Shown piece after piece: positions 10,640-21,838 of a stretch of 64,000 nucleotides of DNA. Numbering within the stretch: position 1 is the first letter of the stretch; every line of letters starts with the position of its first letter. Both the position numbers and the translations under genes were made by a program. Source of the stretch: Aurelia coerulea (lineage: Eukaryota > Cnidaria > Scyphozoa > Semaeostomeae > Ulmaridae). The stretch lies in contig CM076960.1 of assembly GCA_039566865.1 (NCBI GenBank), positions 11,632,501 through 11,696,500 of the forward strand, in the 5' to 3' direction. Under the pieces are notes generated by a model. The model was not told where the DNA came from. It worked only from the letters and a program-made list of their open reading frames with translations, and made no database searches.

Positions 10640-13600
10640 TTAGTTCATTTGATGATTGTAGAAATGTTCAGAGACATTATAAACTTGGTATTTTTTGGAG
10701 AATATATAAGATTTGAGTTTACTACGAAAAATGAGAACTGAAGGAGATTGTTTGATGACATCAGTAATGCTGTTTCAGGATTTCGCGCCTGCATATCCAA
10801 CAGATCTTAAACCATATTGCAAGCTATTTTTACGAGTCATAAAAATGTCACCTTTAGAAGCCTGCCTTGTATCATAATGATGAACAGATGCCAAGGTTTC
10901 AAAAAAAATTTGAAAAAAGAAATAAGAAATCTTGTTGACAGATTCATACACAAAAGTAAATAACTTAACCCTATCTCACCTGGGCGTTTTGAAGCGGTCA
11001 ATACCTGAGGGGGGGTGGATTCCACCCCCCCCCCCTCTTTTTCTTCGCTGTCGTAGTAGCTACAATCTTTAGAATAGGTAAATATATATACTTTGATGCA
11101 AACAATCAAAATCACATGATTAATTCAAATTATCTCTATTGTTCTCGTTGCTATGACAATAAGAAGATTTTAAGTTATGATTATCATGATTGTTACCAAC
11201 ATGATTGAAACAATGAAATGAGGCACTAAATTGAAATCTTTTGTTTCAAATTGAGTTGGATATCATCAAATACATGTGTAAGTATAATTTTGCATATATT
11301 TGGGATTAAAATTTGCAACAATTAAAAAAAAAGTATACAAATTTTGTTGACTACACAGTAAAACATTGGTTGCCATGGTTACAAGGCTATATTTAGCATC
11401 TTGAAATTTTCATCATTCGATACAGTATAGATATAAAGTCAAAGTAGCGGAGTCTTGGCATCCTGCATTGCATATTCTAGCATAGGCGAATAAAAGTTTG
11501 GTTGGGGGGGTAGAATCCACCCCCCCCCCAGGTGAGATAGGGTTAAGAATTCTTAAATCAGAGAAAATTTGAGTAGATGGAGGTGTAAAACGTTTAAAAG
11601 CAATAGTTCTGACAACTTTCTTTTGAAGGAGATATATTGGTTTAGTATAGATGTCATATGTGAGACCCCAGACAATGATTCCATACTGGAGAAATGAGGA
11701 AAATAAAGAGTTGTATAAAGAGACTAGAACACAGGTTGGTAGAAGATGCCTTACTTTGAAGAATATACCACAAGTTCGCGACAGTTTCTTGGAAAGATCA
11801 CTTAAATGATATTTCCAGCTTAGATTTTCATCTAAACGGAATTTGACATATTTAGCTTGTTCTACATCTTGATTACCAATTTTCATATTGATACTGTCAT
11901 TCAAAGAATTTTGTGGAGAGTGAAAAATTACAAAGTTTGTTTTATCTACATTTAAAGCAAGTTTGTTAGCATCTAGCCACTTTTTGACATGCCTGAGCTC
12001 TTTGTTCGCCACTCTTTGAAGATTAATCAAACTGTGAGATTCAAAGTAAATGTTTGTGTCATCAGCAAAGAGATAGAAGGATAACTTGGAAGATGAGTTG
12101 GGAAGATCATTGATATAGATTAGGAACAAAAGTGGACCAAGGACAGATCCCTGAGGTACACAACAAGTAACATTCAAATGACTGGAATTGCAACCATTCA
12201 CTGAAACATATTGACTTCTGTTACTAAGATAGGATCTAAACCAAGCTAGGGCTGTTCCTCGAATACCATAGTGTTCCAGTTTGTCAAGAAGGATCTGATG
12301 ATTAACAGTATCAACAGCTTTTTGTAAGTCAAGAAAAATGCCACACCCACATTTTTTGTTATCCAAAGAATTCTTGATCGATTCTGTCATACTGATCAAT
12401 GCATGATTAACAGAGTGACTAGCACGAAAACCAAACTGGAGGTCATATAAGATTTGGTGTATTTATAAAACGTTGTATAACTGCTTCTGCAATCTTACTG
12501 AAAACAGACAAGAGTGATATTGGTCTGTAGCTTAAAGCAATCATGGGACAACCTTTCTTGAATAAAGGGATGACCTTGGCTTGCTGCATTTTTTCAGGAA
12601 ATAGTCCAGATTGAAACGATTCATTGTTGATATGGGACAGGTGGGAAGAAATATGAAGTGAAAGAATTTTTAATAATTTCAAAGGTATACCATTTGGACC
12701 TATTGATTTACCAGCTTTAAACAAATCTATTATACTTGATATTTCATATGGCGCTGCAGGAGTTATGAAGAACGAAAGTTGATTTCTGTTATCAAGATAA
12801 TCCAAGGGAGACTATGGGGACCTGGGTATATTCTTTGTAACACCATCAGCTACATTAAAAAAAATTCTCAAAAATATTTTCCATAGCTGTTGAGTCAAAT
12901 ATTAGATTTCCATTTGTGTCTTTTAGTTTGTTAATTACATTTACACGAGAGTTCTTGATACTAATAATTGACTTTATTCCAGTCCACAACAGCTTCATAT
13001 TGTTAGTATTGACATTAAAATAATTGTGAAAGTACTTTTTCTTGCTTTCTTTAAGCTCAACTGCAACACGGTTTATTTCGTAACTTCCAATCATTTTTAG
13101 TAAGCTTCTTCAATGGAGCATGCTTTTTCACAATTTCATCAACATTGACAAGAAATCTACTGAATTTTGCACTCACATTGCTTTGATTGTCATTAAGGTA
13201 CTCAAATTTAAGGCTGTTAAAGCATGCTAGAAACTTATCTTGATCAAATTTTGAATAGACATGCTGATAATATGACTGGGTCTTGTTTGCAAAAACCGCC
13301 TTTCTAACAATTAAGAACTGTGGAAAATGGTCTGCAATTTTTGGTCTCTAAATTGCAAACATTGGAGAAGAGATTATCAATAATAGTAGAAGAATGGTCA
13401 GATACTCGAGTTGGATGGACTATATATGGAAGAAAGTTCTGAGAAAGAAAGAGACTGACAAAATCACAGTTGGGGGTATGAGAGTCATAGTTTAGTAGGT
13501 TGATATTGAAGTCACCCAATATGAAGACATGCTTATTTGCAACAGAGGGGTTAGATAAAGTCCTTTGAATATATTCATTGAAATGTTCAATTTCAGAACT

Positions 13601-13796
13601 TGGATGTCGATACGCACAACAAATCAAAATGTTTTTGTCTTTTAAATTTTCAATTTCAGCCGACACTGTCTCATACTCATCACCGTCACTGACCAAGTCT
13701 AGCCTTGGAACAGGACCCAAGCAAGTTTTGATGTAGAAACCAACACCACCATTTTGACTTTGAGACTTGGTAGAAAGTAAATTGTACCCTGGAATT
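10640..13796 (-). pseudogene. Jockey-superfamily LINE (EN-RT), decayed and split by a MITE
   Basis: From high to low coordinates the minus strand encodes part of an APE-type endonuclease (VFILGDFNINLLN, then SDHSSTIIDN), a linker, and a reverse transcriptase. The RT has IGPNGIPLKLLK, LSYRPISLLSVFSKI, IFLDLQKAVDTVNH, CVPQGSVLGPLLFLIYINDL and FADDTNIYF, followed by the thumb and C-terminal region. The frame is lost near 12430 and 12840. After LRIL the frame enters the 10965-11546 MITE. It resumes at 10964 with KLFTFVYESVNKI and runs to a stop at 10640. A TGA replaces the conserved Trp in the tail motif AK-W-NS. The 5' end is truncated within the endonuclease. Confidence 0.85.
10965..11546. mobile_element. 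TTAA-flanked (piggyBac-like) MITE inserted in the LINE ORF
   Basis: Perfect 16-bp ends CCCTATCTCACCTGGG / CCCAGGTGAGATAGGG lie inside TTAA duplications. Both ends carry a G-run, a TGGATTCCA or TAGAATCCA core and a C-run. Removing it restores the LINE reading frame across one TTAA, so insertion was precise and later than the LINE. Confidence 0.9.
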
Positions 13797-13865
13797 TTAC
13801 ATTTGTACTGGGGCTGTATTTACGATTGATGGACTAAAGAGGAGCTCTCTAAATAGGTAAACTAA

Positions 13866-13900
13866 TCGAGAGAGAGAGAGAGAGAGAGAGCCCCCCCTCC
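13866..13900. repeat. (GA)n tract followed by C-run
   Basis: About twelve GA dinucleotides are followed by a C tract, in sequence (GAGGAGCTCTCTAAATAGG) that resembles the opposite flank of the LINE at 10557-10610. Confidence 0.7.
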
Positions 13901-13989
13901 ACCCCCAATAAAAACAAAAAAAAGTATAACCAGATGAACCCCAGACAGTTAAGTATGTTGGACAGACAAAATTTGCAAACAAACAAGAA

Positions 13990-15600
13990 TATTATGCAGA
14001 TAAATTAGGTGTAAGGGTCAATGAGGTAAGCTCTCAGGTATTGACAGAGAACTGTGAGTGGAGCAAGCAACACGTATAAAAAGGGGAATGGTATTCCATC
14101 CAAAGTCTACAATCTTGGCCAATTCTTGGGACAAGTCACAAAATTGTACTACTACGGTCTTTGATTACGTGCCACCCGCTCCCCCCGTTTCAATGTTGCT
14201 TGAATCAAACGCCATTCGACCTTCTCAACATTGAATTAGGGGGAGAGGGGGGATCAGGAGGCTCTAAACTTATGTTTTCGCCTCGATATTTTAGGGAAAA
14301 TCATGAAAACACTTAAATTTGCCAATGTCCCAACTTCTTTTTGCCAGGATTTTCTGAAAATGGTTTTTAACAAATAGTAACTGATAGCTCGAGAACCCAA
14401 AGTGATTTTGTGTGAAATTTTAGTACCGTTCTCCCCAACACAAGAATTGAGTTCTCAGTAATCTATGCCGAAATAGGCATTGTTCGCTAAATTCCCTGAG
14501 CATTATCTTAAAAATTGGTGAGGCAAAATTGCTGCAATTTGCAATTTACATTCACATATAGATTCTCCGTATAAAAAATGACACTCCACAGCGCTCCACA
14601 GAAAATGCCCCATAATTTTGGGATTCGTGATGCTTTTTGGGTCAATTTGATTGATTCCACATTTGAACATCAAAGTCTTCCTATTCATGCAAAAGAACAA
14701 AATAAAAATCGCATGGAAGGGGAAAATCTCACGGTGCTCCAAAATTGAAAAACTTAAAATAAACAGTTCCTGATAAGTTCCTTATAAACTCTATGGTGAC
14801 TCTTTTTTCGACTTGCTGCAGAAAATTAGAAGACAAGGGAGGGGGGGGGGGGGGGGGGGTCGATAATTGTATCCAAATCAGTCACGTAGATTTCTTCGTT
14901 TACATGAAGAAAGAGTAGCGATGGAGACAATTCTGAAAATTAGCAAAATGTAGACATCGAGCGACGAATGGATCTCTCCCCTCCTTGAAACAGGGGTGGC
15001 TTATTTCCATTTATTCAACGCTTTCGAAGGCATTGTCATATTGAACCATAACTTAAAACTGCCCAAATGTCTGCGGAATTTTCTTTTTGGGGAACTACTT
15101 TCAAAGCAGTAACAACCAACAGTTTTTGGATGTGGAAAAGGCATGAGCGTAGATCGCACGATATCATAAAAATGCAGAAAAATAAATAAGTTGCATATTT
15201 CAATTGACCTGACCCTTCATCAAAATCTATACTATTGCGTATTTCCCAATTTTTCTCTCGATCAACTAAAAAAGAATTATCTTGGGGTAAGACATTTTAT
15301 TATTATTGTTATTATTATTATAATATTTATCCACAAAACCCTATCAGCTCTAGAGACATTTCATTATTTTTGGTAAGCTTATAGTCTGACAGAAAATGTA
15401 ACAACATTCCTGATTTGTCAAAAATGAACTTGCACTTCGCCAGTTTATAGGGAAAGGTATCTTTGCATTCATCCCTACAGCTTCTGAATCGAGTTCTGAA
15501 TTTCCGCAAACCGCAGTGCATCACGTGATACTAGATTACGAAGTGTGATTGACTAATCTCATCAATATAAACAAACGCGTTGATTGGCTCAAAATGAAAT
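13990..15600. other. No recognisable gene; G-homopolymer
   Basis: A G-run of about 19 lies at 14841-14859. GC-clamped blocks at 14173-14260 (CCCCCCGTTTCAATGTTG / CAACATTGAATTAGGGGG) form a short inverted repeat, suggesting one end of a small MITE. A TTA-rich microsatellite is at 15298-15325. There is no supported ORF. Confidence 0.4.
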
Positions 15601-15610
15601 CTGTCCTTGT

Positions 15611-16600
15611 TGTAAGATCATCAAAATGTTTGCATTTTGTTAATTTGCCTCCAGCAGAACCAGATCTTGCTTGGTGTTTTCTTTTGTCGAGGCATCTTTG
15701 AGATTGTCTTTCAGGTACTTCCACTGGATTTTCAGATAGTCAACTGCAATTGAAAGAAATTTTACAAAGAACTGAATAGGCTTACCTATTTATAGAATAA
15801 GCAAGTCCAGGGTGGTAAAGAGCAACAGGATTGTGCCACCCCTAAGGCCAGGTTTAAAACTTTGAAAATCCCTAAATGTGGATCTCAAAATGCAACTGCT
15901 CCGCGAGAAATGGGTAGCTTCTTGAATTAAAACAAAAGTCTTGTGAAGCTATTGTTGTTTTTGATGTTGGAATTTTTTTTTCTTTCTGCAACTTGGTTGC
16001 TGCTAGCTTTATCTTCATAATTATGTATTTTTAAAATGAAATGAAACTTTATTTGCAGCAAGTTCAACAGGTTTTTTTCTCAAATATCCTTAAATTTGGA
16101 TTACCAAAATCCAAACAGAATCTCAAAAGGTGGGTCTTTCCCAAAACGTTAGGCGACACAGTCCCATCATCCCAAGACTCAAGCTACCCCCGGGCAAATG
16201 AGATACTCAGAAACAGCATTGTTTCTTTGGCTCTCCATACAGCCATGCAACTTTGATTTCATTTGAATGGGAGATTTTGTCATTGTTTCGATATTTGCAA
16301 CAAATGCAAAAGCTTGCACAAACCAATCATTTTACAAAGCAATGCATCAGTCAATCAGTCTTGCAGTGTTGCTGGAGAGTTGAGAACTTGAAAGAAAACT
16401 TACCATTCTTTCGAAAGATCTTCCCTAGCTGCTCCCACGCCACCTCCTTCTACCGGCTGTCTTTCCACGGTAAATTCTTGTCCTTTTTCTTGGCAGCTTT
16501 CGTCCGCAAGACTTGCTTCAAAACTAAAATTACTTTGTGGGCTACTGTTGAAGACGCCACAGCTTGCAAAGTGCGCCATTTTGAAATCCGAAATCTTGAG
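15611..16600 (-). pseudogene. MADF/Myb-like DNA-binding domain gene fragment, two exons
   Basis: The minus strand reads NLPWKDSR, a stop, then KEVAWEQLGKIFRKN to an AATG/GTAAG donor at 16404. After a 660-bp intron an acceptor (TTTCAATTGCAG) at 15744 resumes in the same phase with VDYLKIQWKYLKDNLKDAS and QDLVLLEAN, then a stop. The spaced Trp pattern (PW...AW..LG...W..LKD) resembles the MADF domain that many transposon accessory proteins and BESS/MADF regulators carry. The in-frame TAG before KEV and the early stop argue for a dead copy. An alternative first-exon frame starting ATGGCGCACTTTGC at about 16576 is also open, so the first exon is uncertain. Confidence 0.35.
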
Positions 16601-16619
16601 TATGCACTGACGTTAGCAT

Positions 16620-19600
16620 CATATTAAAATTTGATTGGTTGAAAATCCCCTTAAGAAACGCCACGATACAAACAAATCTTGTTTGGAGCAAATCTCGCAA
16701 ACATCGAAACTCCTGTGTCAAGTTATTTCGAAAGGAAAAAAGAAACTATTACAATATTTTCTATGTTTACAGATACGATACTATAATATTATAATATATA
16801 CGATACTACAATATTTTCTATTCATTTCAAACAATTTTGAACTCTTTTGAAAAGTTTCGTTTTTTGCCCCCTTCACACTGAGGAGACGCAAGAACACCAC
16901 AAACCTAATGGACCTGATTTGGAGAAAGGTTTGAGCAAAGAAATTTCAAAATGAGAATTCATGACACGATTTTTTTTCCCATAAGAAGCTGCTTATAAGA
17001 ATCTAAACATTCAGACTGCATTCGCGCGAAGCGGGCACATTTTGAAAACGGTGATAATTGTGACGGTAGCAAAATTTGAGCTAGCGTTCACAGTTCACCC
17101 GATACTGGCAAAATGTTGAAAATGTCAGAAAATATGATGGCAATCGGGGGTGGATCCAGACAGTCGCCACAGTCGCACGGGAGACGGTCAACTTTCCAAA
17201 GCGCAATCTTTTTCAGGTAAAGATCTGATGGTAAACAATTCTAAAATTGCCGTTAAAAGTACACGAAATCAGCAGTGTGGAGGGCGCAATAGGAATTATA
17301 TTTCGTTGAATCAAAGTTGTTAATTATCTTTTTTATCTTTTGAGAAATTGCAGGCTTTGATGTGAAATATTTCATCAGTAAAACTGGCTAAAAAATGTGT
17401 GGAAAATTGCTCTCGTTGAAGTTTGTCAGACATACTTTGTAAGGGAAACGATTCCCACATTTCTGTAAAAATCCTCCAGGCATCTCGAGAACCTTTTCCG
17501 TGAACACCAAAAAAACAGTGAAGGGGTATGTTGAAAAACGCACTTTTCTTCTTACAGCAAAAAGATAGTCCCCTTGTCAGAATTTGTTTTGCTCTATAAG
17601 AATTTTTTTGCATCAGAATTTATATTTAAGAAATTCGTTGTCATAGTTTCGAAAAGAACAAAAACAAAGATTGGTTTTAGCCCTTTTTCGGAGGCTTGTT
17701 TGTTTCGAGCCGCCATCTTTGAAAATAGCGTGATCTGATTGGTCAATCTCCAAATCAAAACAAACTTCTAAAATACTGATGACGGTAGCAAAATTTGAGC
17801 TAGCGTTCACTTCACACGATCGTCAACTTTATCATTATATCTCTTTTCATAATTTCTATTGAAGCGAGTACTGCCATTCATCTCTGTTCATGTCACCTAT
17901 CACCTTTGGAGAGTCCCTCTTTCATTTGCCTCGTTCTGGTTCCTCTGGTTTGAATGCTTTCTATATTTGGAAGCCCTTTCTTTACAAAACAATCGCAAGT
18001 TTTACGCATACATTAGAGAACAAGCGTGCGACTGTACGCATAACTTAAAACATGTTTTGAGGCTGCGCGCTCATAAAAAACAATCGTTTTGGCGACCAAT
18101 TTTTTTAGCATTGTTCTTGTGCGACTGTAGAGGCGAAGGATGATAAATGGCATCCAATACAAAATGTAAAGGAGGAAAATTGTGAGTCTGTCGTGGCGAT
18201 GTATGTGATCTACCACAGTCGCCAGATCACTAGCCAGCAAAACAGCCTCACTCCGATAACTCTTTGTCTTCGGCCTTTTTGGCCTTTGGCCTAACCACTG
18301 GCAAGGTTTGACTGACTGAAAAGTGTACGCGCCAAAATATTTGGAAACATTGGCATCATGGACAGCCTCGAGAAAGTTAAAGATTTGATTGGGGCAAGAA
18401 GGCTATTGCAAAGAAGCTGCCAAATCTGTCCTGTCTCATTTGTTCCTCGCCAGCGTGAAGCACCTTGAAGGAATGAAACTGTTCTTTTGCTGGCGAGGTA
18501 ATAATGATTGCTTTATTTGTTGGCTTTTTTCTGATTTAAGTTAGGCCACTAAATTATGAAATGAAAAATCAAAACTACCGCACACATGATGGACAGTCAG
18601 CTGCAAATTTTTCTAACAGAGTCTGCTTGAATCTGTTTGTTTTGTTAGTAATTACAAATCAGTAAACTATTAGTAACACATCCAAAAACAAAAAGGCTCT
18701 TAACTTGATTAATTGGGCAGAGATTTTCATTTCACAAGCAGAAGCTTGTTTGTGAGGAACCTGATACAGTACTAACCAGAGGCAGGATGGCCTAAAATTT
18801 CTACAACTCAGAGCTTTATGTTTTAGAAATGCTAAGAAACTTTTGAAAGCTAAATTAATGAAGATCATAGCAAAATTGTTGTTGAACTTTTATTCTTGAA
18901 TACCATATAGGTAGTATAGTATTTACAATGTTTTGAGCGAAATACTGTACAACTCCTTTTCGCTAAGCAATGAGCTGTATGCATGCCGAGAGACACATAT
19001 CTAGCAGTTCAGTTGTAACAATTATATAGATTCATGCACCCGAAAGTAAAAAACAAATAATTATGAATCGTTCTTTTCCAAATTTCTAATGATAGGATAA
19101 AAAACATTTAGTCCAGATGTTTAGCCAGAGGGGGAGTTCTTCCTTGTTAAATGATTTGTTCTGGACGTGCAGCTCATATCAGTGGATGCTTTCATATGAA
19201 ATTCCCGTAGGTAGGTAGTAGTTTTTTGAGAGTATGTTGTAATAAATGGGTCCCATAATGATAATCCCCACCAAACAACTGAAATTATCCTTTGTATTTT
19301 TCAACAAATTCATATACACATGGGTCAGAGATTTCCTGATATTTATACAAATGGGCTCAGAATTCTTGAATATTCTGTCATACAAATGGATCCTTTTCTC
19401 AAAGTCCAGATGCAGGTTGAATCACTTTCACCATGAAGTACCCCTCCCCTATATATTCAGGCTCTATGTTTCCATTTAGATGCAGCATCAGACAAAACAA
19501 GACAGAGAATTTAAAGTACTTAAAGTGGTCAACATGGGTAAATTGTTCTTTAGCCCAATCTATTTTGAGTGTCCACTAGAATTACATACAGTTTTTGACT
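16620..19600. other. No gene recognised; mixed repeats
   Basis: A 31-bp direct repeat (GACGGTAGCAAAATTTGAGC core) occurs at 17061-17091 and 17780-17810. TAAGAAGCTGCTTATAAG at 16982 resembles motifs of the P-like family described at 19600-20460. Several 65-97-codon open frames on both strands have no recognisable domain. Confidence 0.4.
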
Positions 19601-20460
19601 AGAAACAAAGGTCCAGGGCTGGTAGGTAGTTTCTTAAATATATAAAAGACTTTTGATGCCAAAAGTTTTCAATGAGTTTCTTATATCTTTAATGCTGTAG
19701 GTGTATAGTTATTTTATTTTTGTTAGCAGGGCTCATAAACTACTTGGCAAGATCTTCACAGAATTCACACAATTCACACTCAGAACAATGTCAATATGGT
19801 TGCTAAGACTGCAAAAAGCTTTGAGGGTTAATTACAAAAGTTTCTTTAGCTTTTCTAATTCAGGTAGGGTTAGTTTATTAAGTTTAAAAAAATGAAGCCT
19901 GCTGTTTCTTATAAGCTGCTTCTTAAGCTTAAGAAACTAATGCATTTAAATTAGCATGTGCTCCTGTTTCTTTGCTCTATTTATAGACAGGCATATTTAC
20001 CAGTGACACTTAAAAGCTCCTGTTTTGGAACCTTGATTCCAGGGTATTTAACTTTGGCAAGACTAAGAAAAATAAACCTATTCATTTTCTATAGGGAATT
20101 AAGAATTCTGGTCACTACGGAAAGGTTCTTAAAGTTATCAGATTTCAAGTGCTGAGAGTTTCTTACAAGTTTCTTGAAGGTTCTATAACTATCTCCATGT
20201 TCATTACCAGTGCCATTTCAAAACAAGGTTTTGTTAAGTCTTTCCAATGTTCAGACATTTCTCAAGTACCTCTCGAGTCATATATTACAGGAAACAAGTG
20301 GAAATAAAGTAACATATGTTTAATAATTTTCTTTGTCAGTAAGAAATAGTTCCTCAAGCTATATTTTCCCAGTACTGGAGTTTCTTAGCTTTTTTGGCAA
20401 TCTGAGAGTTGAGTTTCTTATGAGCAGTTTCTTATAAAAGAAGATGTGTATTTGACACAT
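19600..20460 (+). mobile_element. Non-coding fragment of the P-like transposon family
   Basis: 19680-19890 aligns with 38640-38890 inside the giant palindrome: shared GAGTTTCTTATAT, then AATTCACACTCA and TTCAGGTAGGGT. 20100-20445 aligns with 61960-62280, between the two P-like genes: shared TTTCAAAACAAGG, ACAGGAAACAAGTG, TATTTTCCCAGTACTGGAG and TGAGAGTTGAGTTTCTTAT. Repeated AGTTTCTTA words run through it. No transposase ORF remains. Confidence 0.65.
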
Positions 20461-20548
20461 GTATGCTGCAAGTCAAACAAAATTAGATTCTATGCACATC
20501 AGTTGGGCTTTGGGTAAATTGCATTTTTATTTATTCAAAAGAAATCCA

Positions 20549-20622
20549 ATCCTTATATCCTTATATCCTTATATCCTTATATCCTTATATCCTTATATCC
20601 TTATATCCTTATATCCTTATAT
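20549..20622. repeat. 8-bp microsatellite (ATATCCTT)n
   Basis: About nine tandem ATATCCTT units. Confidence 0.9.
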
Positions 20623-20629
20623 GCTATTC

Positions 20630-21470
20630 GTTATAAGTATTACTGTTTTGCGAAAGTCTTTAAATACTTAACATCCATCGTACGGATTCTTCCTAATATC
20701 CATCAATAATTAGATTGGTATTCTTTCTTGAAAAATGATTTGCAATGCAGACACAGAATCTAAAAATCGCCTTTAATAACGAACTCATGAAGCCCCGAAC
20801 GCAAGATTAGACATGGTACTGTAGCCTGTGGAAGAAAAGTGTTAACTCCTGAAAAAGAATAACAAGCAAAATAAACTAGGGAAAAAAATGTCGAATCCTG
20901 CAAATAAAAAAAACGATATGCTGAAAGCTACAATAAAGATCAACGTTGAAAACCAAAAAACAGCTTTCGTCCCACACTCGTTAGTTCGGCGCGAGTGGCG
21001 CGAGTTCGCTTTGTTCGATGCAGAAGCCGATGTAACTGCAGAAGAAGAAAATCCAAAATTACGTGACCCAAGCCGATGATTATTTCATGGAATAATGGAA
21101 GCATTTCTGAAATATTTCTTTCGATACTGGTCGCAGCATATCATCAGATAAGATTAAAACGTGAGCTATGAAACCTACTCCCGAGAGTTTATTAGAGCAA
21201 TACATAAATGCAATGCAGTGCTGCATCAAGAAATGCTACGGCTCAGTGATCATTTTTGCTGATACTACTCACAAGCCAGTTTTGTTTTCAATGCTGTTCA
21301 GTAGTTGTAGTTGGATTGACTTCCCCATTCTATCGTGAGTGAATGTTGGTTTCGATGGTAATATGAACTAAACTTGTTTTAATTTGAGTAATACTTTACT
21401 CCAAAAGGGTGCTTTCTGCCTCTAATAAGTGCACAGATGAGCCACTCTCTTTAATAAACAGGGCGTTTTC
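20630..21470. other. No recognisable gene
   Basis: One 63-codon + frame (20888-21079, start MSNPANKKNDMLKATIKI) is charged and unassigned. Nothing else is defined. Confidence 0.35.
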
Positions 21471-21479
21471 CAGCAATCC

Positions 21480-21838
21480 TAAGGGCGTGGTCCCCAAACA
21501 TTCTTCCGGGGGCTGCGCCCCCGGACCCCCAAACTCCTCGTGATTCGCGCTCGCTGCTTCAATCCATTTTCAACTCGCGCTTCGCGCTCGTCCTGGCGAC
21601 TGTCAACTTTCGGGCTGGATCCTCCCCTGCAATAAACGTTAAAAACGCCCAGCATTCCAAAAGCTCGTGTCTCACTTGCTGCGGAAAGAAATTGGGGAAG
21701 AGCCCGGGGGGGGGGGGTACTTAGTATAATTGACCGACGGGGATGTGCCGTTTTTAAGGGTATCGTTTTCACCAATTTCTTCTAGCACAGGGTATCAAAA
21801 TAAGGCAATTTTTGTAGAGCAGGTTGTCAAAACATGTC
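21480..21838. mobile_element. GC-rich MITE ends: GGGGGCTGCGCCCCC unit and CCCGGGGG...TACTTA unit
   Basis: 21500-21600 has the hairpin CCGGGGGCTGCGCCCCCGG and GCGCTTCGCGC, unlike its AT-rich surroundings. 21702-21838 starts CCCGGGGGGGGGG-TACTTAGTATAATTGACC and shares GGGGATGTGCC with 28682-28720. Both look like fragments of invertebrate MITE families. Confidence 0.45.

Noticed and set aside
14839..14860. G-run as a quadruplex regulatory element
   Set aside because: Single homopolymer with no nearby gene; homopolymer length may also be a sequencing artefact.
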